Shown piece after piece: positions 1-8,660 of a DNA stretch of 64,000 bases. The notes under the pieces are model-generated. The model made no database searches and was not told the DNA's origin. It was given only the letters and a program-made list of their open reading frames with translations. The translations under genes were made by a program, and so were the position numbers. The stretch comes from Flavipsychrobacter sp. (GTDB lineage: Bacteria > Bacteroidota > Bacteroidia > Chitinophagales > Chitinophagaceae): the NCBI GenBank assembly GCA_016786615.1, contig JAEUVX010000015.1, forward strand, positions 62,001 through 126,000. Direction: 5' to 3'. Within the stretch, counting starts at the first letter, position 1. Each line of letters starts with the position of its first letter.

Positions 1-1191
1 CGTTTTTTTCAGTTCATTAATCTTTGCCTCCCTTTCCATATTCGTGACCTTACTTTCCAGCTCAATATGTTCGAGGCTATTGTTACGTTGGTCTATGGTA
101 TCCTTAAGGTTAATATATTTCGTAAGATATATTACAGCTTCCCGGTTATCATTTAAAGTATTGTAATATTTAGACATTACTTTGTACCACCTGAGTTTAG
201 GTTCCACTCTGTTAAGTTGTGCTGATATTATTGCAGCAGTATCTAACTCTGCTTTTGCTTTGTTCAACATTTGCTTATTAATATACAGGTCTGCAAGTTT
301 TATCCTCGTGTACAAGGCATCTGTCATGTCGTATTCCGGTACATTGTTAATAGCAATACTTTGTTCATACAACTTATGTGCTTGCTCCCAGTTTCCCAAT
401 TCCTGGTATGCACTACCCATATTACCCAGAATTACGCCTTTTGCCTTATCAAGCAATAATTGCTGATCTGCTGCATATAGTTTATACCCATCATTCAGGT
501 AATTAATTGCCTTATTATAAAATGCTAGTGCACTATCATGTTCGCCAATTTTCGCAAAGCATAAACCTATATTATCGTATATCTCCTGAGTACGGTAAAA
601 AGAACCAAAATCATTACACGTACTTAAAAAATTTCGTGAATCATTAAAGTTTTTGATTGCTTCCTTGTATTGTGCAGAAGAATAAAAAACCTGAGCCAGT
701 TTATGACTGTAATACCCCATCAGGCAACTGTCACCACTTGTATAAGCTTGTTGTTTTGCAATAAAATAATGCTTGTACGCATCCTTATATTTCCGAGTGT
801 TATATAGCCAATCTGCTTTGGCATAGTTTGCTCTGATGCTGTATGTTTCATATACTTCTTGCTTCCAATCAGCATTATCTATTAATGCCAACATACTATC
901 AGCATATATGCCAACACTATCGATTTTACCCAAACCATAATATGCATCATACTTAAACTGGTAATAATCGAATCTATCAATGTTACCAACCGTATTTGTG
1001 TTATATGCAGAATCAACATACTTAATCGCCGCTTCCTTATTACCGGACCGATACATAGACTCTGCTGTTTTCCTTATTTGTGCTAATAAAGAAGAAGGTG
1101 TATCTACAGATAGGTTATCATTATTACAGGAGAGTGTATATAGGGCTACATACAGTAGTATATTTACTTTTATCAATGGGTTCTTCGTCAT
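1..1191 (-). CDS. TPR-repeat lipoprotein, probable sensor kinase N-terminus (partial)
   Basis: An open frame runs from ATG at 1191 down to base 1 without a stop (397 codons), so the C-terminus lies outside the window. The N-terminus (MTKNPLIKVN...YTLSCNN) is a lipoprotein-type signal with a lipobox-like TLSC at about residues 17-20. The rest is helical repeats with TPR spacing (for example the stretch beginning ILGNMGSAYQELGNW and the one beginning IYDNIGLCFAKIGEH). The visible end (ELESKVTNMEREAKINELKK) is a charged helix of the kind that, in Bacteroidota TPR proteins, precedes one transmembrane helix and a histidine kinase or DNA-binding domain. That downstream domain is inference. Short plus-strand frames here are antisense shadows. 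Confidence 0.8.
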   Translation of the reverse strand, partial: MTKNPLIKVNILLYVALYTLSCNNDNLSVDTPSSLLAQIRKTAESMYRSGNKEAAIKYVDSAYNTNTVGNIDRFDYYQFKYDAYYGLGKIDSVGIYADSMLALIDNADWKQEVYETYSIRANYAKADWLYNTRKYKDAYKHYFIAKQQAYTSGDSCLMGYYSHKLAQVFYSSAQYKEAIKNFNDSRNFLSTCNDFGSFYRTQEIYDNIGLCFAKIGEHDSALAFYNKAINYLNDGYKLYAADQQLLLDKAKGVILGNMGSAYQELGNWEQAHKLYEQSIAINNVPEYDMTDALYTRIKLADLYINKQMLNKAKAELDTAAIISAQLNRVEPKLRWYKVMSKYYNTLNDNREAVIYLTKYINLKDTIDQRNNSLEHIELESKVTNMEREAKINELKKT

Positions 1192-1315
1192 ATACACTGT
1201 TAATATATAAAAGGATTGATTAAATCTCATATATATTAATACGATTTTTATCTTTTATTTTCTTTGCAAAAATTGAGTGCGATTAATGAATGATTTCTTA
1301 TTTTCGCTGCCCGCT

Positions 1316-1387
1316 GGTCCCGTAGTTCAATGGATAGAATAGAAGTTTCCTAAACTTTAGATACAAGTTCGATTCTTGTCGGGACTA
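1316..1387 (+). tRNA. tRNA-Arg (anticodon CCU)
   Basis: A full cloverleaf can be folded: acceptor GGTCCCG/CGGGACT (first pair G-U), D-stem GTTC/GAAT with loop AATGGATA, anticodon stem GAAGT/ACTTT with loop TTCCTAA (anticodon CCT), variable loop AGAT, T-stem ACAAG/CTTGT with loop TTCGATT, discriminator A. The 3' CCA is not encoded. It decodes AGG arginine codons. A rho-independent terminator follows directly. Confidence 0.93.
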
Positions 1388-1398
1388 CTATTATTTTT

Positions 1399-1429
1399 AA
1401 AAGGCAATCTTTCAACTGATTGCCTTTTT
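1399..1429 (+). terminator. terminator of tRNA-Arg
   Basis: Stem AAAAGGCAATC (1399-1409) pairs with GATTGCCTTTT (1418-1428) around an 8-nt loop and ends in a T run, 12 bases after the tRNA. Confidence 0.85.
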
Positions 1430-1593
1430 CGTTTTTACAGCAATAGTTCGATTCAAAACGATTTCACCGAACAACGAGTAGATACAAGTAGTTAGAACTT
1501 AATCCGTTTGCTTGTTTTATACATCATTACCTTCCGGAAATACATCCGTTATTTTAGTTATAGCAAATCCAAATGATAGCATAATAATCTTTT

Positions 1594-1612
1594 ATGATAG
1601 TTTTACTATCAT
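1594..1612. promoter_or_regulatory. operator palindrome of the export operon (probable TetR site)
   Basis: ATGATAGT-TTT-ACTATCAT is a perfect 8-3-8 inverted repeat. A second copy with a single arm mismatch lies at 6776-6794, upstream of the tetR gene that follows this operon. It lies 41 bp before the first start codon and just upstream of a -7-like TATGTTTG (1629-1636), where bound repressor would block the promoter. A left half-site (ATGATAG) also occurs at 1573-1579. Assignment to the TetR protein is inference from the paired sites. Confidence 0.75.
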
Positions 1613-1628
1613 TTAACAATTTACACCC

Positions 1629-1636
1629 TATGTTTG
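1629..1636 (+). promoter_or_regulatory. -7 element of export operon promoter
   Basis: TATGTTTG fits the Bacteroidota TAnnTTTG consensus. It lies 17 bp before the ABC gene and 17 bp after the operator palindrome. No clean TTTG -33 box is seen; that position is taken by the operator edge. Confidence 0.55.
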
Positions 1637-1652
1637 CATTACAAACCAACAA

Positions 1653-3323
1653 ATGCAAAAGAAATCTACTAATACAATAACTAAGTTTCTGAACCTGCTG
1701 AAGTTTGAGAGGGCTGAAATATATGCCATATACATATATGCATTATTGGCAGGTATCATACAGTTGTCTTTGCCTTTAGGTATTCAGTCTATTATAAGTT
1801 TTGTATTAGGTGGTGCTATATCTACATCAATGGTTATTCTGATAATTGTTGTAATTGCAGGTGTACTTGCTGGTGGCCTTTTGAAGGTAAACCAGATGAA
1901 AATTATAGAGAAAATACAACAGCAATTATTTGTACGTTACTCTTTTCAATATGCTAATAATATTCCCAAACTCAACCTGAATGACGTAGATGATTACTAC
2001 TTGCCGGAATTAACAAACCGCTTTTTCGATACTGTAACCCTTCAAAAGGGAATTGCAAAACTTTTACTGGATGTACCTGCTGCTACTATACAGATAATAT
2101 TTGGTTTAATACTCCTATCATTCTACCATCCGGTATTTATCTTCTTCGGTATTTTATTACTATTCATTGTCTACATGATTTTGAGGATTACCGGCAATAA
2201 AGGTTTCCAAACAAGTATACAGGAAAGCGACTACAAATACCAAGTAGCGGCTCATTTACAAGAGCTATCTAGAGTTGTTAGAACATATAAATTCAGCAGA
2301 GATACACAATTACCGCTTACAAAGGCCGACAATCATGTCACCAAATATCTAAGCTCACGAACATCTCATTTCAAAATATTACTATTTCAATACTGGACAT
2401 TGATTGTTTTCAAAGTATTGGTAACCGCGGCAATGCTGATAGTTGGTGCATTTCTGTTAGTAAATCAGCAACTGAATATTGGTCAATTCATAGCAGCAGA
2501 GATAATAATCATTATGATTATTGATTCGGTAGAGAAACTGATTATTAACCTTGACAATGTTTACGATGTACTAACATCGGTTGAAAAAATCACTAAGGTT
2601 ACAGAAAAACCATTGGAAAAGAACGGTACTCTTGAAGTAACAGAGCATGGTGCATTTGCAATAAAAGCACAAAACCTAAGTTTTGGTTATTCAAATGATG
2701 CGCATGTACTCAGGAACATAAACTTCAACATCAGCGCTGGAGAAAAAATATGCCTGCAAGGTCCGTATAGCTCCGGCAAATCTTCTTTATTGAAAGTAAT
2801 AAGCGGCAGCTATAAAGATTTTGAAGGTATATTAAATGTTAATGAAATATCCATACACAACTACAATATGCACTCATTAAGAGCGCGTATAGGTATATTG
2901 CTGAACATACAAGAAATCTTTAAAGGTACATTGCATGAAAACATATGTCTCGGAGACAACTCTATTTCATACAATCATCTGGACAAAATTGCCAGTATCA
3001 CAGGCCTGAAATCATATATCGACAACCTGAAAGATGGCTATGAAACAGAACTGCAACCACTTGGCCAGCACCTTTCTTACAGAGTTATTAAAAAAATACT
3101 GTTGTGCAGGGCATTGATAAATAACCCATCGCTACTATTACTGGAAGAACCATGGATGGGGCTTGAGGATGAATATGCCGCTTCGATACAAAACTACATC
3201 CTTAACGAGTTGAAAGACACTACAGCAGTTGTGGTTACCAGAGACAGTAATTTCGCAGCTAAATGCAATCAAATATTTGTGATTGAAAACGGCGGACTGA
3301 TAACAGTACAAAACAAAAACTGA
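1653..3323 (+). CDS. ABC exporter protein with degenerate ATPase domain
   Basis: 556 aa with an N-terminal six-helix exporter-type membrane domain (about residues 20-310) and a C-terminal nucleotide-binding domain (about 335-550), the half-transporter plan of HlyB/MsbA-type proteins without a peptidase domain. Walker A is intact (GPYSSGKSS, 370-378). The other motifs are not: the ABC signature reads LSYRV (474-478) instead of LSGGQ, Walker B ends EE (498-499) instead of DE, and the H-switch position holds Arg530. ATP binding is plausible; normal hydrolysis is doubtful. It heads an operon with a HlyD-like and a TolC-like gene, so it probably forms the inner-membrane part of a tripartite exporter. 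The substrate is unknown. Confidence 0.9.
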   Translation: MQKKSTNTITKFLNLLKFERAEIYAIYIYALLAGIIQLSLPLGIQSIISFVLGGAISTSMVILIIVVIAGVLAGGLLKVNQMKIIEKIQQQLFVRYSFQYANNIPKLNLNDVDDYYLPELTNRFFDTVTLQKGIAKLLLDVPAATIQIIFGLILLSFYHPVFIFFGILLLFIVYMILRITGNKGFQTSIQESDYKYQVAAHLQELSRVVRTYKFSRDTQLPLTKADNHVTKYLSSRTSHFKILLFQYWTLIVFKVLVTAAMLIVGAFLLVNQQLNIGQFIAAEIIIIMIIDSVEKLIINLDNVYDVLTSVEKITKVTEKPLEKNGTLEVTEHGAFAIKAQNLSFGYSNDAHVLRNINFNISAGEKICLQGPYSSGKSSLLKVISGSYKDFEGILNVNEISIHNYNMHSLRARIGILLNIQEIFKGTLHENICLGDNSISYNHLDKIASITGLKSYIDNLKDGYETELQPLGQHLSYRVIKKILLCRALINNPSLLLLEEPWMGLEDEYAASIQNYILNELKDTTAVVVTRDSNFAAKCNQIFVIENGGLITVQNKN

Positions 3324-4630
3324 TGAAGGAGATAAAAGACACATTAGAAACACAAAACCCCGATATAGGGTTTAAGGCTTTTACTACTGTTTACAGGTCT
3401 GATAAACAAAGCAGAGTAAAATATTGGTTTTACATTATCCTGTTTGCACTCATCATAATAGTATTCTTGCCGTGGACACAGAATATACGCAGTAAAGGAT
3501 ACATAACTACACTAAAGCAGGAACAGCGCCCACAAGAGCTTAATTCTATCATATCTGGCAGAATAATAAAATGGTATGTAAAAGAAGGCGACTATGTAAA
3601 AGCAGGTGATACTATTGCACAACTTGGTGAGGTAAAAGATGCTTACCTGGACCCTGAACTTTTGAAACGTACTGAACAACAAATAGAAGCGAAAAAAGCG
3701 AGTATAGCATTTTACAACACAAAAATATCTGCAACTGATGCACAGTTGGGGGCTATTCAGCAGACACTGCAACTGAAGCTGAAACAACTATCAATGAAAG
3801 TCATCAGTGACAGTATGGATGTCATTGCTGCTACCAACGATATGAAAATAGCTGAAGAGCAATACCGGCGTCAACGTATTATGAGAGACAGCGGCCTGGC
3901 ATCGATGGTACAACTGGAGCAGCGAAACCAATACTACCAATCTGCACTGGCAAAGAAAACAGGTGCTGAGGTCAAATTGATGAATACGAGGATTGAACTG
4001 AATCAGGTAACACAGGAGTATGCTGAAAAGATGTTCAAAGCACAAGGTGAAAGAGCATCTGCACAAAGCGATGCTGCAACAGGTGCTGCTGAAGTTGCCA
4101 AACTCGAAAATCAGTTTTCTAACTACAAAATACGTAATGGCATGTACTTCCTCATAGCACCACAAAGCGGACAGGTGGTACAGGCAAACAAATCGGGTAT
4201 CAACGAAATACTGAAAGAAGGTGAAAAAATTGCGGAGATAGTACCTGATAAGATTGACTATGCTGTAGAACTATTTGTTCGCCCTCTAGATTTACCATTG
4301 CTATCAATAGGTCAGGAAGTGCGTTTTCTATTCGATGGTTATCCTGCCATTGTATTCAGCGGATGGCCGCAGGCATCTTATGGTACATTCAGCGGTAAGA
4401 TTGTAGCGGTAGAGAGCTCTGTTAGCAGTAACGGCCTGTTCAGAATATTAGTAGGTGAAAATACCACCTACAAACCTTGGCCTAAAAACCTGCGTATGGG
4501 TTCGGGCGCACAAGGTATAGCCCTGTTGAAGGATGTACCTATATGGTATGAACTGTGGCGGAACATCAACGGCTTCCCGCCAGACTATTATCAAACAAAC
4601 AATAAGGAGAATGACAAGGCTAAAAAATAA
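3323..4630 (+). CDS. HlyD-family periplasmic membrane fusion protein
   Basis: 435 aa. A short cytoplasmic N-terminus is followed by one membrane helix (about 34-52), a lipoyl-like half-motif (IIKWYVKEGDYVKAGDTIAQL, about 75-95), a long helical hairpin rich in Gln/Ala/Lys (about 110-265), the second lipoyl half (FLIAPQSGQVVQANKSG) and a beta-barrel domain. This is the adaptor that bridges an inner-membrane ABC protein to an outer-membrane channel. Its start overlaps the ABC stop by one base, so translation is coupled. Its end overlaps the TolC-like start. Confidence 0.9.
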   Translation: MKEIKDTLETQNPDIGFKAFTTVYRSDKQSRVKYWFYIILFALIIIVFLPWTQNIRSKGYITTLKQEQRPQELNSIISGRIIKWYVKEGDYVKAGDTIAQLGEVKDAYLDPELLKRTEQQIEAKKASIAFYNTKISATDAQLGAIQQTLQLKLKQLSMKVISDSMDVIAATNDMKIAEEQYRRQRIMRDSGLASMVQLEQRNQYYQSALAKKTGAEVKLMNTRIELNQVTQEYAEKMFKAQGERASAQSDAATGAAEVAKLENQFSNYKIRNGMYFLIAPQSGQVVQANKSGINEILKEGEKIAEIVPDKIDYAVELFVRPLDLPLLSIGQEVRFLFDGYPAIVFSGWPQASYGTFSGKIVAVESSVSSNGLFRILVGENTTYKPWPKNLRMGSGAQGIALLKDVPIWYELWRNINGFPPDYYQTNNKENDKAKK

Positions 4631-6008
4631 AATTCTTCTGCTGTTTTTATTGATTGGCTGTAGCATACAATCCTATGCAACAGATACGACCCGCTATTTA
4701 TCTAAGGACGAATTTGTAAGCATTGTAAAAGCATACCACCCTGTTGTAAGGCAGGCAGATATTGGTGTGGAAAAAGCGAAGTCGCACCTATTGAAATCAA
4801 GAGGTGTTTTTGACCCTGTTGCAGAAGCTGATTTTGACAGAAAGACATTTGACAGCAAACTTTACTATAGTTATTTCAATCCACAGATTACAGTACCTAC
4901 ATGGTATGGCATAGATGTAAAAGCAGGTGTGGAAGAAATAATAGGTGACCGGGTTTCCAGCGAATCTACATTCGGGCAAACAGGCTATGTAGGTGTTAAG
5001 CTATCATCGAACAGTTTATTTTTTGATAGCAGAAGGGCTACGCTGCAACAGGCGAAACTATTCAGGCAGCAGTCTGTAGCCGAAAGAAGGCTGATAATAA
5101 ATGATGTGATGTATGATGCCGTAAGTGCATACTGGAATTGGGTAAGAGAATACAGAAACTACAAAATCATCAGCGATGTAATAGCAGTCAACGAGGCGCG
5201 CCTGTCTTTTACGAGAACAGAATATGAACAAGGGAGCAGGCCTGCCATAGACACCACAGAAGCATTAGCCCAACTGCAGGGTTTTTATGTGCAACAGGAA
5301 GCGGCAAAACTAGCATATACCAATGCAGGGCTTTCACTATCCAACTATCTGTGGGCAGACGGTAATACACCTGTGTTATGGAACGAGTATATACTACCCG
5401 ACACAAATGACATGCAGGAAATAGCTGCACCACCGCTGAACAATTTGCTGACACTTGTAGACAGGCATCCTAAAATAGAAGTACTGGCATCGAAGATTGA
5501 TATACTGAAGGTTGACAAGAAATTGAAACAACAATACTTTATACCTAAACTGTCTGTAAGTGCAAACATGTTGGGCAAAGGATACAACACAGACTTTACA
5601 CTCAGCCAGAGCTTTTTGGAGAACAATCATAAATTGGGTGCTACACTGAACATACCACTCTTTTACAGAGATGCGATAGGTGGGTTCAGAATGGCGAAAC
5701 TGAAAGTTGCTGAGACGGAACTGGAGCAAACCAATCAACTACTACAAATTGAAAATAAGGTACGCAGTTATTACAACGAAGTATTGGCTATCCAAAAGCA
5801 AATAGAGATTTATACCGAAGTATACAAAAACAATCAAAAGCTTTTCTTTGGTGAGCAGTTTCGTTTCAATAACGGAGAAAGCTCTTTGTTCATCCTCAAC
5901 TCCAGAGAAAACAAACTATTAGAGACTTCTCTCAAACTCCTTGAGTTGAAAATGAAACTCCAAAAATCTTACATAGGATTACTTTGGGCTGCAGGCCAAC
6001 TCAGTTAA
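4611..6008 (+). CDS. TolC-like outer membrane efflux protein
   Basis: 465 aa, starting at ATG 4611 (MTRLKNKILLLFL...), chosen because AAGGAG precedes it by 4 bases and it opens a signal peptide ending near SYATDT. An in-frame ATG at 4533 would place 26 extra hydrophilic residues before the signal and is rejected. The mature protein has the two long helical repeats of TolC family channels (for example ASKIDILKVDKKLKQQYF and ETSLKLLELKMKLQKSY). It overlaps the HlyD-like gene by 20 bp and completes a three-component export system. It converges with the TetR gene, whose stop directly follows. Confidence 0.88.
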   Translation: MTRLKNKILLLFLLIGCSIQSYATDTTRYLSKDEFVSIVKAYHPVVRQADIGVEKAKSHLLKSRGVFDPVAEADFDRKTFDSKLYYSYFNPQITVPTWYGIDVKAGVEEIIGDRVSSESTFGQTGYVGVKLSSNSLFFDSRRATLQQAKLFRQQSVAERRLIINDVMYDAVSAYWNWVREYRNYKIISDVIAVNEARLSFTRTEYEQGSRPAIDTTEALAQLQGFYVQQEAAKLAYTNAGLSLSNYLWADGNTPVLWNEYILPDTNDMQEIAAPPLNNLLTLVDRHPKIEVLASKIDILKVDKKLKQQYFIPKLSVSANMLGKGYNTDFTLSQSFLENNHKLGATLNIPLFYRDAIGGFRMAKLKVAETELEQTNQLLQIENKVRSYYNEVLAIQKQIEIYTEVYKNNQKLFFGEQFRFNNGESSLFILNSRENKLLETSLKLLELKMKLQKSYIGLLWAAGQLS

Positions 6009-6698
6009 TTATTTTTTCTTAACCGCTGTATCGAGAGTGCTGTATACTATATGATTAAGATATTTAGTCAATAGTACTACATCTTTAGCATTACCAAAAT
6101 CTGTAAGTCGGGGTAGATTGTCTTTAAAATACATTTGATGGTGTGCTGTTTCTATCAACGTACTTGCAAGTGAATGTGGAAACTGAAAACCGGATTTATA
6201 CTCCAAAAATATTTCAGCTATACGATGGCATAAGTCTTTGTATGGCTTGAACAGCATAGACTTATTGTCTTCTGTTACGTGCTTTGTAAGGTAAGATTTA
6301 TTGCCCTCTGCAATTACAATATGGTGCAGTATATCTTTATTAATGTGCTCTAAAAAAAACTGATCTTTTTCCTGAAATGTCAACAGGTTTATTATTGTGC
6401 TTATTTTTTGTTTGCTATCCTTCAGATTATTGGTATGAAATATCAACTGATATTCCATCCACGTCCAAAACCAGGTAGTGATATACGTAAGCAGACGATG
6501 TTTATTCTCAAAATAACGATATATACTTGCCTCAGTAGTACCGACCTTTTGAGCAAGTTTTTTGAATGTAAAATCTTCGAAGCCTATTTCATGAATCATT
6601 AATATACTATACTTAATGATATTCTTTCCGAGCTCTGATGTTTCAGGGTCTCTGACAAAGAGATTAGGATTCATTTTTATCTGCAATTGTAATTCCAT
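6009..6698 (-). CDS. TetR/AcrR-family transcriptional regulator
   Basis: 229 aa from ATG 6698 (MELQLQIKMNPNLFVRDPET). The N-terminal domain has the TetR helix-turn-helix (FTFKKLAQKVGTTEASIYRYFENK); the C-terminal part is the variable ligand domain. An upstream in-frame start at 6806 would add a hydrophobic leader and run through the operator, so it is rejected. The gene converges on the exporter operon and has a 19-bp palindrome 78 bp upstream that almost repeats the one before the exporter. Autoregulation and repression of the exporter are the simplest reading. A -7 candidate TAATTTTG lies at 6727-6720. Confidence 0.88.
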   Translation of the reverse strand: MELQLQIKMNPNLFVRDPETSELGKNIIKYSILMIHEIGFEDFTFKKLAQKVGTTEASIYRYFENKHRLLTYITTWFWTWMEYQLIFHTNNLKDSKQKISTIINLLTFQEKDQFFLEHINKDILHHIVIAEGNKSYLTKHVTEDNKSMLFKPYKDLCHRIAEIFLEYKSGFQFPHSLASTLIETAHHQMYFKDNLPRLTDFGNAKDVVLLTKYLNHIVYSTLDTAVKKK

Positions 6699-6775
6699 AT
6701 TACCAAATTGAGGCAATAGCAAAATTAACACTTGTAGGTCAGTAGTAAATATAAACAAAACAAATACTCCAATAA

Positions 6776-6794
6776 ATAATAGTATAACTATCAT
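6776..6794. promoter_or_regulatory. second operator palindrome, between tetR and purK
   Basis: Plus strand ATAATAGT-ATA-ACTATCAT; read on the minus strand it is ATGATAGT-TAT-ACTATTAT. It differs from the 1594-1612 site at one arm base and one spacer base, with the same 8-3-8 layout. It sits between the divergent tetR and purK genes and also covers the position expected for the purK -33 box. Confidence 0.72.
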
Positions 6795-6809
6795 AATAGA
6801 TAGCAATAG

Positions 6810-6817
6810 TATATTTG
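6810..6817 (+). promoter_or_regulatory. -7 element of purKE promoter
   Basis: TATATTTG matches TAnnTTTG and lies 14 bp before the purK ATG, giving a very short leader. The -33 region would fall at about 6787-6790, inside the palindrome. Confidence 0.5.
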
Positions 6818-6831
6818 CGAAAAATATATCG

Positions 6832-7971
6832 ATGAGAGAAGGGCTAAAAGTCGGGATACTGGGAGGTGGACAGCTTGGAGCTATGCTTATAAGACATGCT
6901 ATTGACTACGGGCTAAACGTGTCTGTATTAGATCAAGACCCTGCATCACCATGTGCCAGATATTCGAGTTCATTTAAAGTAGGCGACCCGATGAGTTATG
7001 ATGATGTCATATCTTTTGGTAGCAAACTTGATGTCATTACAATTGAAAAAGAGGCAGTAAATACTCAGGCATTGAGAGAGCTTGCGAAAGCAGGTATTAA
7101 AGTATACCCTTCGCCAGATGTTATAGAGCTTATTCAGGATAAATACACACAGAAGAAATACTTAGAAGATAAGGGAATTGCAGTACCTCATTTAATTCAG
7201 ATCAATAATAAATCTGAGTTGGAACATCATACAGAAATGCTACCTGCTTGCCTCAAAAAATGTAAAAATGGTTATGACGGTAAGGGCGTAATGATGCTAT
7301 ATAACCCGACAGACATAAATAATGCTTTTGATGAACCGTGTATTCTTGAAGAATTAGTTGATATTAAGCATGAAATCTCAGTAATTGTGTGTAGGGATGC
7401 AGCAGGAGCCGTAATATGTTACGACCCGGTAATGATGGTTTTCAATAGCCAACATATGGTGCTCGACTATCAGCTTTGCCCAGCAAACATATCAGAAAAA
7501 AAAGCAACAGAAGCCATCAATCTGGCTATTAAAACGGCAGAAGCGATCAATATAGTGGGCATTCTTGCGGTAGAGATGTTCCTCACAAGTGATGATTTAC
7601 TGCTTGTAAATGAGCTTGCACCAAGGCCACACAATAGCGGACATCATACGATAGAATCATGCACTACTTCTCAGTACGAGCAACTATTGCGTATATTAGT
7701 TGGCATGCCGCTGGGAGATACAAAATTGAAAAAAAGCAGTGTGATGATAAACGTGTTTGAACCAGCTGCAAACAAGAAGAACAGTATTGAAGACGCTATG
7801 AAAGCAATACTGAAAACATCTGATGTACATTTACACTGGTATGGAAAAAGTAGCGGGAAAGCTGGCAGAAAGATGGGGCATATTACGATAACAGAAGACA
7901 CAGTAGAGAATGCAATTACAAAAGCAACAATAATTCGCAACATATTAAAAGACTCATATGGCCAAGAATAA
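6832..7971 (+). CDS. purK: N5-carboxyaminoimidazole ribonucleotide synthase
   Basis: 379 aa ATP-grasp enzyme of purine synthesis that carboxylates AIR to N5-CAIR using ATP and bicarbonate. The N-terminus has the dinucleotide-like VGILGGGQLGAMLIRHA motif typical of PurK; the ATP-grasp centre includes KKCKNGYDGKGVM and the metal/ATP residues in LLLVNELAPRPHNSGHHT. Length is normal for the family. It overlaps purE by 14 bp, so the two consecutive pathway steps are translationally coupled. Confidence 0.96.
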   Translation: MREGLKVGILGGGQLGAMLIRHAIDYGLNVSVLDQDPASPCARYSSSFKVGDPMSYDDVISFGSKLDVITIEKEAVNTQALRELAKAGIKVYPSPDVIELIQDKYTQKKYLEDKGIAVPHLIQINNKSELEHHTEMLPACLKKCKNGYDGKGVMMLYNPTDINNAFDEPCILEELVDIKHEISVIVCRDAAGAVICYDPVMMVFNSQHMVLDYQLCPANISEKKATEAINLAIKTAEAINIVGILAVEMFLTSDDLLLVNELAPRPHNSGHHTIESCTTSQYEQLLRILVGMPLGDTKLKKSSVMINVFEPAANKKNSIEDAMKAILKTSDVHLHWYGKSSGKAGRKMGHITITEDTVENAITKATIIRNILKDSYGQE

Positions 7972-8461
7972 AGTAGCTGTAATTATGGGCAGCATATCAG
8001 ATGCTGATATTATGCAGAAAGCAGTAAGTGTGCTTGAGCAATATAAAATAGACTACGAGTTTATGGTAGTATCAGCCCACCGCAGCCCCGATTGGATGTA
8101 TAAATATGCATCTGAGGCTGATAAGAAAAATATTAAAGTAATAATAGCTGGTGCGGGTGGAGCGGCTCATTTACCAGGCATGATGGCAGCACTTACTACA
8201 ATACCAGTAATAGGTGTCCCTATTAAATCCTCCAATTCTTTAGATGGATGGGACTCCTTGTTATCAATAGCCCAGATGCCTAATGATATTCCCGTAGCAA
8301 CGGTAGCTGTTAATGGTTCTCACAATGCCGGTGTGCTGGCAGTAGAAATATTAGCTATCGGTGATAGTAAATTAAAGAAAATGCTGGCTGAGACTAAGAA
8401 GGAAAACAACCTGAAAGTGCAAAAACAAAATGAAGAATTGAAACAAAGAAGAAAACAATAA
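7958..8461 (+). CDS. purE: N5-CAIR mutase, catalytic subunit
   Basis: 167 aa. It converts N5-CAIR to CAIR. Family motifs visible: VIMGSISDADIMQKA at the N-terminus, VSAHRSP (catalytic His region), AGAGGAAHLPGMMAA, and MPNDIPVATVAVNGSHNAG. Typical class I PurE length. A charged Lys/Gln-rich tail (KENNLKVQKQNEELKQRRKQ) is common in the phylum. The start lies inside the 3' end of purK. Confidence 0.96.
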   Translation: MAKNKVAVIMGSISDADIMQKAVSVLEQYKIDYEFMVVSAHRSPDWMYKYASEADKKNIKVIIAGAGGAAHLPGMMAALTTIPVIGVPIKSSNSLDGWDSLLSIAQMPNDIPVATVAVNGSHNAGVLAVEILAIGDSKLKKMLAETKKENNLKVQKQNEELKQRRKQ

Positions 8462-8660
8462 CATAGCAGAAGTTAATCCTCTAAAAAGACTCATTATCAA
8501 GATGTTCGAAATTCAACCATTTTGTTTTTGAAAGAGCGAATCCAATCATTAACATCGGGGGTTTCAGTTCTTGATTAAGATTGATATGTCCTACATTACT
8601 GTAATATCAATAATAAATCCTGCTTAAGATAGTTAGAACTAAGGGTAGTAAAGTCTACCA
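8462..8660. other. intergenic DNA after purE with small inverted repeat
   Basis: No reading frame of note. An inverted repeat ATTGATAT (8580-8587) / ATATCAAT (8604-8611) encloses 16 nt. The long hairpin at 8661-8704 follows. A short non-coding RNA is possible but nothing recognisable was found. Confidence 0.3.

Noticed and set aside
182-1210. Short plus-strand frames in the first 1.2 kb
   Set aside because: They are antisense to the continuous minus-strand TPR lipoprotein frame, which has a lipobox and TPR periodicity.
4533-4610. Longer N-terminus for the TolC-like protein
   Set aside because: It would put hydrophilic residues before a clear signal peptide and overlap the HlyD-like gene further; ATG 4611 has a good ribosome site.
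6699-6806. Hydrophobic N-terminal extension of the TetR protein
   Set aside because: It would run through the operator palindrome; family members start at MELQLQIKMNP-like sequence.
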